Positions 1 to 3,835 of a stretch of 5,705 bases of DNA are shown one piece after another. This DNA is from Phycisphaerales bacterium UBA1926 (GTDB lineage Bacteria; Planctomycetota; Phycisphaerae; Phycisphaerales; UBA1924). The stretch spans positions 2,201 to 7,905 of the forward strand of contig DDFO01000010.1 of the NCBI GenBank assembly GCA_002337215.1, written 5' to 3'. How positions within the stretch are numbered: position 1 is the first letter of the stretch; each line of letters begins with the position of its first letter. The position numbers and the translations under genes were made by a program. Below the pieces are notes generated by a model that searched no databases, was not told the origin of the DNA, and was given only the letters and a program-made list of their open reading frames with translations.

Positions 1-61
1 AGCCCCTCGCGCAAGCGAGGGGTCCCCCGCACCACCCACCCCCTCGCTCGCGCGAGGGGCT
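1..61. repeat. Inverted pair of 23-bp palindromic repeats (REP-like)
   Basis: Unit A (1-23) and unit B (39-61) are reverse complements of each other at 21 of 23 positions, separated by a C-rich 15-bp spacer. Each unit is itself a perfect 8-bp hairpin: CCCCTCGC at 3-10 pairs with GCGAGGGG at 15-22 around GCAA, and CCCCTCGC at 40-47 pairs with GCGAGGGG at 52-59 around TCGC. Read on the strand that matches unit A, both loops fit GNRA (GCAA and GCGA). No T-run follows either stem, so a classical intrinsic terminator is not supported. The paired-palindrome layout resembles REP/BIME elements of other bacteria. Whether it is dispersed in this genome cannot be seen here. Confidence 0.8.
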
Positions 62-84
62 CATTCGCCAACGCCTCGCACCCA

Positions 85-156
85 GTGTGCCACGGCCGTC
101 TCGGCCGTGCGACCGTCGGACGGCACCCGGTCACGGCCGACACGGCCGTGGCACAC
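85..156. repeat. Inverted pair of 25-bp palindromic repeats, second family
   Basis: The left arm (85-109) and right arm (132-156) are reverse complements with one mismatch in 25 (C100 against C141), separated by 22 bp. Each arm also folds alone: CACGGCCG and CGGCCGTG form an 8-bp stem around a 3-base loop (TCT on the left, ACA on the right). The whole can therefore form one long hairpin or two short ones. It ends 17 bp before the purine-rich Shine-Dalgarno tract of the next gene, so it could lie in that gene's 5' leader. An open frame runs through it from a GTG at 87, but the repeat explains that frame better than coding does. Confidence 0.8.
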
Positions 157-172
157 AGCGACCTGAAACGCC

Positions 173-181
173 GGGGGGAGG
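173..181 (+). promoter_or_regulatory. Ribosome binding site fixing the start at 186
   Basis: The purine tract GGGGGGAGG ends 4 bases before the GTG at 186. It is the only good Shine-Dalgarno match near this frame. It favours GTG 186 over the in-frame GTG at 87, which lies inside a palindromic repeat and has no such site. Confidence 0.6.
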
Positions 182-185
182 TGCG

Positions 186-635
186 GTGAAGAAACTCCTC
201 AAGCCACGCTTCATTCTGCTCATCGCCACCGCCACCATCCTGCTGCTCGCCGGCGCGTTCCGCCTCTTGGTCGACATCGAGACGCGAGATGCCAATGAGA
301 CCAAGGGCCGAATCTACTTCGAGAATAAGACCGGCAAACCAGTCCTCGTCGAGATCCGAAACATCGACACCGGCAAAGACTGGAAGTTCGATCTCTCACC
401 CGCCGCGCTCGCGGAAACCCACATGGCATTGCCTATGGATCGCGACCTCCCCCCGCACCGCGTCTCCATCTCGGCCACTCTCGCGGACGGCACGCGGATC
501 GATACCGTTGAGTCCATCATCGAGCAGCGACCGCCCCTCGCCAATATCCGCGTTCATACTGATCGTCTTCATGTCGAGTCCAACCCAACCGCTGAGGGTG
601 TCTTCGCTATCGATATCGAGGAGCCCACCCCATGA
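186..635 (+). CDS. Single-pass membrane-anchored protein of unknown function, partner of BatA-type gene
   Basis: I do not recognise a named family. The 149-residue product has a basic N-terminus (KKLLKPR), one hydrophobic segment at about residues 9-28, and then a roughly 120-residue soluble part predicted to lie outside the cytoplasm. That part alternates hydrophobic and polar residues in the way of beta strands (for example around 41-60, 91-105 and 118-130), and has no cysteines and no obvious catalytic motif. An Ig-like or similar beta-sandwich fold is possible but is inference. The start is GTG 186, chosen because a strong Shine-Dalgarno tract precedes it and because the longer frame from 87 crosses a repeat. 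Its TGA overlaps the ATG of the next gene (ATGA at 632-635), so the two are almost surely co-translated. The soluble domain may act with the VWA protein in a membrane complex. Confident that it is a gene, not of its role. Confidence 0.8.
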   Translation: MKKLLKPRFILLIATATILLLAGAFRLLVDIETRDANETKGRIYFENKTGKPVLVEIRNIDTGKDWKFDLSPAALAETHMALPMDRDLPPHRVSISATLADGTRIDTVESIIEQRPPLANIRVHTDRLHVESNPTAEGVFAIDIEEPTP

Positions 636-2758
636 CCTGGGCAACCCCAACCCTCGCCATCATCGCCGCCGCCATCGCGATCCCGTCGCTGGTCATCCTC
701 TACTTCCTCAAGCTTCGCCGCCGCTCCGTCGAGATCTCCACCACCCTCCTCTGGCGCAAGGCGATCCAGGACCTCCAGGCCAACGCCCCCTTCCAGAAAC
801 TCCGCCGCAACATCCTCCTGCTCCTCCAACTCCTCGCCCTCGCCGCGGCCCTCTTCGCCATCGCCCAACCCGAGCGCACCGTCGAGCACACCTCGTCCTC
901 CCGCCACGTCATCATGATCGACCGCTCCGCGAGCATGGCCGCGCGTGATGGCAGCGGTGACGCGAGCGATCCTTCCATGACGCGCCTCGACGCCGCCAAG
1001 CAGGCCGCGATCGATGTCATCGACGCGCTCGACGAGGGCGATCTGTTCGGCGACGACGCCCACGAGGCGATGGTCATCGCCTTCGACACCACCGCCGAGG
1101 TCGTCGAACGCTTCACCCCCGACAAGGCCCGCCTCAAACGGGCCGTCGAGTCCATCCAACAGACCGACATCCCCGGCTCCATCCAGGAAGCCTTCCAACT
1201 CGCCCAGGCCCACCGCCCCCGAGCCAGAGCGACAGACGAAACACCAACCGATCCCAACGCCGAAGGCGAATCCCAGACCACCCTCGCCGGCCCCGCCCAG
1301 ACCTTCCACCTCTTCACCGATGGGCGCATCCCCGACCTCGACAACTTCCTCCCGGGGCAGGCCGACTCCGTCGTCTACCACACCACCGGCTCCGAAGATG
1401 TCGCCAATGTCGGCATCACAGGCCTCCGCGCCGAACGCGCCTACGACACCCCCGAAGACCTCACCATCTTCATCGGCCTGCAAAACTCGGGCAAACTCGC
1501 CGCCAACGCCGATGTCGAACTCCTCCTCGACGGCGTCCCCGCCGCCATCCGCGAGGTCACCGTCCCGGGCGCCGCGATCACAGCAGCAGCCGAATCCGAC
1601 GACGAATCCGGCACTTCCGTCGCCCAGCGCCCCGAGCCGGGTCGCAACGGGGTCGTTTTCGACCTCCAACTCCCCGAGTCCACCCTCGCCACCGTCCGCG
1701 TGCGCGCAGGCGATGACGCCCTCCCGACTGACGACGAAGGCCACCTCGTCATCCCCCCCGCGACGCAGACCACCGTCGCCGTCGTCACCAGCGGCAACCT
1801 CTTCCTCGCGGGCGCGCTCGAAGGCCTCCCCCTCGCCGACCTCGTCACACTCTCCCCCGCCCAGTTCCGCGCGATGGTCGACCAGGGCACCGCCGACCGG
1901 TTCGACGTCGTCTTGCTCGACGGCATCCTCCCGCCCAATACCCCCGAGGGCCGGGCCCTCGCTCCCGGCCGCTGGCTCATCCTCGGCGCCGTGCCGGGGT
2001 CCGCCGAGGGCCTCATCGACAACGGCGAGGCCGGCTTCACCCAGTTCATCGACTGGAAGCGCGACCACCCCGTCCTGCGGGGGCTCACGCTCGACCCCGT
2101 CCGCATCGGCACCGCGCGCACGATCGAGGTCCCCGAGACCTCCGCCGCCCGCGTGCTGGCAGAGACTCCCGCAGGCCCGGGCATCGCCGAGTTCGTCACC
2201 GCCGAGAGCCGCGCGATCGCCGTCCTGTTCGACATCGCCGAGAGCAACTGGCCCTTCGATGTCTCCTTCGTCGTCTTCCTCGCGAGCGCCATCGATTACC
2301 TCGATGGCGCCGCCGAGACCGAACTCGCGGGCGACTCTGGTCAGCGCGCCATCCGCCCAGGGCAGATCCTCACCGACCGCCTGCCCGCAGGCGTCGACGC
2401 ACCGAGCATCGAAACCCCCGACGGCGCGCGCACACCCCTCGCCCCCGCGCCCGACGGCCGAGTCTCGTTCGGCCCCATCCGCCGCGTCGGCGTTCACACC
2501 CTGACCTGGACCGGCGACGCCGCCCCGACCGACGACCTCATGGAAGGCCGACCCGCCCGCCGCGTCGCCGCCAACCTGCTCGACCCGTTCGAGTCCGACA
2601 TCACCCCCTCCGAGAGCGTCGCCCTCGCCAGTGAGATCGTCAGCGCCGCCAGCCAACGCGAGTCGGGAGTCGAACGCTACTGGCGCTACCTGCTGCTGGT
2701 TGCCCTCGCGATCATCATGCTCGAGTGGTACATCTACAACCGCAAGGTGTATGTGTAG
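632..2758 (+). CDS. BatA-type membrane protein with VWA domain
   Basis: The 708-residue product has the layout of planctomycete BatA/VWA proteins. An N-terminal BatA-like domain has membrane helices at about 7-26 and 60-79 flanking an arginine-rich cytoplasmic stretch (KLRRRSVEISTTLLWRKA). A von Willebrand factor A domain follows at about 91-250, with the metal-site motif D97-x-S99-x-S101 (DRSAS), S183 in the usual Thr position (PGSI), and D230 in LFTD. A beta-rich stretch comes next, then a degenerate glutamine-amidotransferase-like region at about 380-560 (TVAVVTSGN, DVVLLDG, DHPVLRGL) with no evident catalytic Cys. A last helix at about 684-702 ends in a short basic tail. Acidic, low-complexity linkers lie at 201-221 and 321-339. 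GAGGAG at 618-623 is 8 bases from the ATG. Family members are linked with MoxR ATPases and DUF58 proteins in envelope or protein-complex maturation, but the exact function is not settled. Downstream, the operon ends at a convergent gene. Confidence 0.88.
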   Translation: MTWATPTLAIIAAAIAIPSLVILYFLKLRRRSVEISTTLLWRKAIQDLQANAPFQKLRRNILLLLQLLALAAALFAIAQPERTVEHTSSSRHVIMIDRSASMAARDGSGDASDPSMTRLDAAKQAAIDVIDALDEGDLFGDDAHEAMVIAFDTTAEVVERFTPDKARLKRAVESIQQTDIPGSIQEAFQLAQAHRPRARATDETPTDPNAEGESQTTLAGPAQTFHLFTDGRIPDLDNFLPGQADSVVYHTTGSEDVANVGITGLRAERAYDTPEDLTIFIGLQNSGKLAANADVELLLDGVPAAIREVTVPGAAITAAAESDDESGTSVAQRPEPGRNGVVFDLQLPESTLATVRVRAGDDALPTDDEGHLVIPPATQTTVAVVTSGNLFLAGALEGLPLADLVTLSPAQFRAMVDQGTADRFDVVLLDGILPPNTPEGRALAPGRWLILGAVPGSAEGLIDNGEAGFTQFIDWKRDHPVLRGLTLDPVRIGTARTIEVPETSAARVLAETPAGPGIAEFVTAESRAIAVLFDIAESNWPFDVSFVVFLASAIDYLDGAAETELAGDSGQRAIRPGQILTDRLPAGVDAPSIETPDGARTPLAPAPDGRVSFGPIRRVGVHTLTWTGDAAPTDDLMEGRPARRVAANLLDPFESDITPSESVALASEIVSAASQRESGVERYWRYLLLVALAIIMLEWYIYNRKVYV

Positions 2759-2770
2759 GAGGAGGGAAAA

Positions 2771-2798
2771 GGCACTGGGCGTTAGGCACAGGGCACTA
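2771..2798 (+). repeat. Array of four degenerate heptamers (GGCACTR), left arm
   Basis: The four consecutive 7-bp units are GGCACTG, GGCGTTA, GGCACAG and GGCACTA. The array starts 12 bp after the BatA stop codon, following a purine tract (GAGGAGGGAAAA, 2759-2770). It is the inverted partner of the array at 2981-3008, matching 23 of 28 positions. Adding the 10-bp purine tract on the outer side of each array, the inverted match is 31 of 38. Confidence 0.8.
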
Positions 2799-2852
2799 GC
2801 GAAGACGCAATAGAACTTGTGGAGACTGGTTCGGGACTTTATCGCGGGGTGC

Positions 2853-2879
2853 CCCGGAGATGGCGGAGCCTTCTCCGGG
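2853..2879. terminator. Hairpin in convergent gap, possible terminator
   Basis: CCCGGAGA (2853-2860) pairs perfectly with TCTCCGGG (2872-2879) around an 11-base loop. It lies about 95 bp past the BatA stop and about 115 bp past the stop of the opposing gene, so it could end transcription from both sides. No T-run follows on either strand, so this is not a canonical intrinsic terminator. It could instead be another palindromic repeat. Confidence 0.4.
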
Positions 2880-2914
2880 ATGGGATCTGCATCAATGACC
2901 CGTTTGCAACGCCG

Positions 2915-2945
2915 CACGATGAAACCGCTGCGCGGCGTCATCGTG
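2915..2945. terminator. Two-stage hairpin in convergent gap, possible terminator
   Basis: CACGATGA (2915-2922) pairs with TCATCGTG (2938-2945). Inside it a second stem, CCGC (2925-2928) with GCGG (2932-2935), forms around TGC. It sits about 50 bp beyond the stop of the - strand gene and would be transcribed from either side. There is no T-tract, so terminator function is only suggested by position. Confidence 0.35.
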
Positions 2946-2980
2946 GCACCCTGCCCCCATTTCGATCGTTAGCGATCTCG

Positions 2981-3008
2981 TTGTGCCTAGTGCCTAGTGC
3001 CCAGTGCC
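2981..3008 (-). repeat. Array of four degenerate heptamers, right arm, overlapping a gene end
   Basis: Read on the - strand, the units are GGCACTG, GGCACTA, GGCACTA and GGCACAA. A pyrimidine tract at 3009-3018 (purine on the - strand) sits beside it, mirroring the tract beside the left arm. The array supplies the last four sense codons and the stop codon (2994-2996) of the - strand flavoprotein gene. Confidence 0.8.
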
Positions 3009-3773
3009 TTCCCCCTCCCCCTCCACAAACACCCCAATCTCCCCAAGCCCCTTCCGCTCCAAAACCGGCACCACGCAATCCTCCGTCGGATACCCAATCG
3101 GGATCAGCAAATACGCCCGCTCGTTGTCCGGCCGACCCAGCACCTCGCCCAGAAACTTCATCGGGCTCGGCGTGTGCGTCAGCGTCACGAGCCCCGCGTG
3201 GTGGGCCGCGCTCAGCAGCATCCCCGTCGCGATCCCCACGCTCTCGTTCAGGTAGTACACCTGCCCCCCGTCGTCCGTCTTCTTCATCGCGAACACGACC
3301 ACCAGCCACGGCGCGATCTCCAGAAACCGCTTATCCGGGTTCGTCGCGAAAGGCCGCAAATCGTCGAGCCACCGCTCGCTCGCCCGCCCCGAGTAGAACT
3401 CGCGCTCCTCTTCCTCCGCCGCCGCCCGGATCTTCGACTTCATCGCCGGGTCCGACACCGCCACGAACCGCCACGGCTGCTTGTGCGCCCCGCTCGGCGC
3501 CGTCCCTGCGGTCCGGATCACCCACTCGATCGTCTCCCGGGGCACGGGCGTGTCGCTGAACATCCGCACCGTCCGCCGACGCCGCATCACGTCGTAATAG
3601 GCCTCTGCGGCCTGTGCGCTGGGCACCCCCGGGTCGTACCGCTCCAGAGGCTCGTGCGGCGAATCGGCCGGAGGCGGTGCGTACAGAGGCGACGACCTTT
3701 CCAGTGGTTCCCGAGAGGCATCTCCGGGCGGTGTTCCGTGCTGCTCGGCCTCTCCGGCCTGCGAATCGGTCAT
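2994..3773 (-). CDS. Nitroreductase-fold flavoprotein, iodotyrosine deiodinase-like
   Basis: The 259-residue product strongly resembles the iodotyrosine deiodinase branch of the nitroreductase superfamily, which are FMN enzymes that reductively remove halogen from halotyrosines. FMN-phosphate contacts are expected from R66, R67, T68 and R70 (RRRRTVR) and from S94-G95 in TAPSGAHKQPW. By residue-spacing alignment to my recollection of human IYD, the zwitterion-binding Glu157, Tyr161 and Lys182 correspond to E123, Y127 and K148, and the FMN-N5 Thr239 corresponds to T201 in THTP. NESVGIATG (about 176-184) and the GYP segment near 227-229 also fit. Residues 1-58 are a Pro/Glu-rich extension with EPLER twice; no membrane anchor is seen. 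ATG 3773 was chosen over an in-frame start at 3878 because GGAG lies 7 bases upstream and the longer form would overlap the divergent gene. The tail EGEGEGTGH is repeat-derived. Substrate is inferred; other phenol or nitro reductions remain possible. Confidence 0.87.
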   Translation of the reverse strand: MTDSQAGEAEQHGTPPGDASREPLERSSPLYAPPPADSPHEPLERYDPGVPSAQAAEAYYDVMRRRRTVRMFSDTPVPRETIEWVIRTAGTAPSGAHKQPWRFVAVSDPAMKSKIRAAAEEEEREFYSGRASERWLDDLRPFATNPDKRFLEIAPWLVVVFAMKKTDDGGQVYYLNESVGIATGMLLSAAHHAGLVTLTHTPSPMKFLGEVLGRPDNERAYLLIPIGYPTEDCVVPVLERKGLGEIGVFVEGEGEGTGH

Positions 3774-3780
3774 GCTCGGT

Positions 3781-3784
3781 CTCC
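3781..3784 (-). promoter_or_regulatory. Ribosome binding site fixing the flavoprotein start at 3773
   Basis: On the - strand, GGAG (within CTGGAGACCGAGC) lies 7 bases before the ATG at 3773-3771. No comparable site precedes the more distal in-frame start at 3878, so the shorter protein is preferred. Confidence 0.55.
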
Positions 3785-3829
3785 AGTCGGGTTCGCGTCG
3801 CGGATGCAGGAAACACCTGCTCCCGGCCG

Positions 3830-3835
3830 ATGATA
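3830..3835 (-). promoter_or_regulatory. Possible -10 element for the flavoprotein gene
   Basis: On the - strand this reads TATCAT, five of six matches to the sigma-70 -10 consensus. It would give a leader of about 50 bases before ATG 3773. The -35 region at the usual spacing (TAAAGA at about 3858-3853) matches the consensus poorly. The hexamer overlaps the proposed ATG of the divergent gene. Weak evidence. Confidence 0.22.

Noticed and set aside
1..61. Palindromes at the window start as intrinsic terminators of an upstream gene
   Set aside because: No T-tract follows either stem and no upstream coding end is visible. A repeat element explains the matched inverted units better.
87..185. Extension of the 149-residue protein to a GTG at 87
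   Set aside because: It would translate a palindromic repeat into an Arg/Pro-rich leader ahead of the membrane anchor, and it lacks a Shine-Dalgarno site. GTG 186 has a strong one.
569..2941. 790-codon open frame antisense to the BatA gene
   Set aside because: The product is a low-complexity Gly/Asp/Glu-rich string with no domain. It mirrors the GC-rich third positions of the + strand gene, which has clear membrane helices and a VWA motif.
2771..3008. Heptamer arrays as a CRISPR array or integron attC site
   Set aside because: The units are 7 bp and contiguous, without spacers, and no cas or integrase gene is nearby. The arrays lack the recognition-site layout of attC.
2819..3559. 246-codon + strand open frame across the convergent gap
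   Set aside because: It runs through hairpins and repeats and then antisense to the flavoprotein, with a Pro/Ser/Arg-rich product and no domain.
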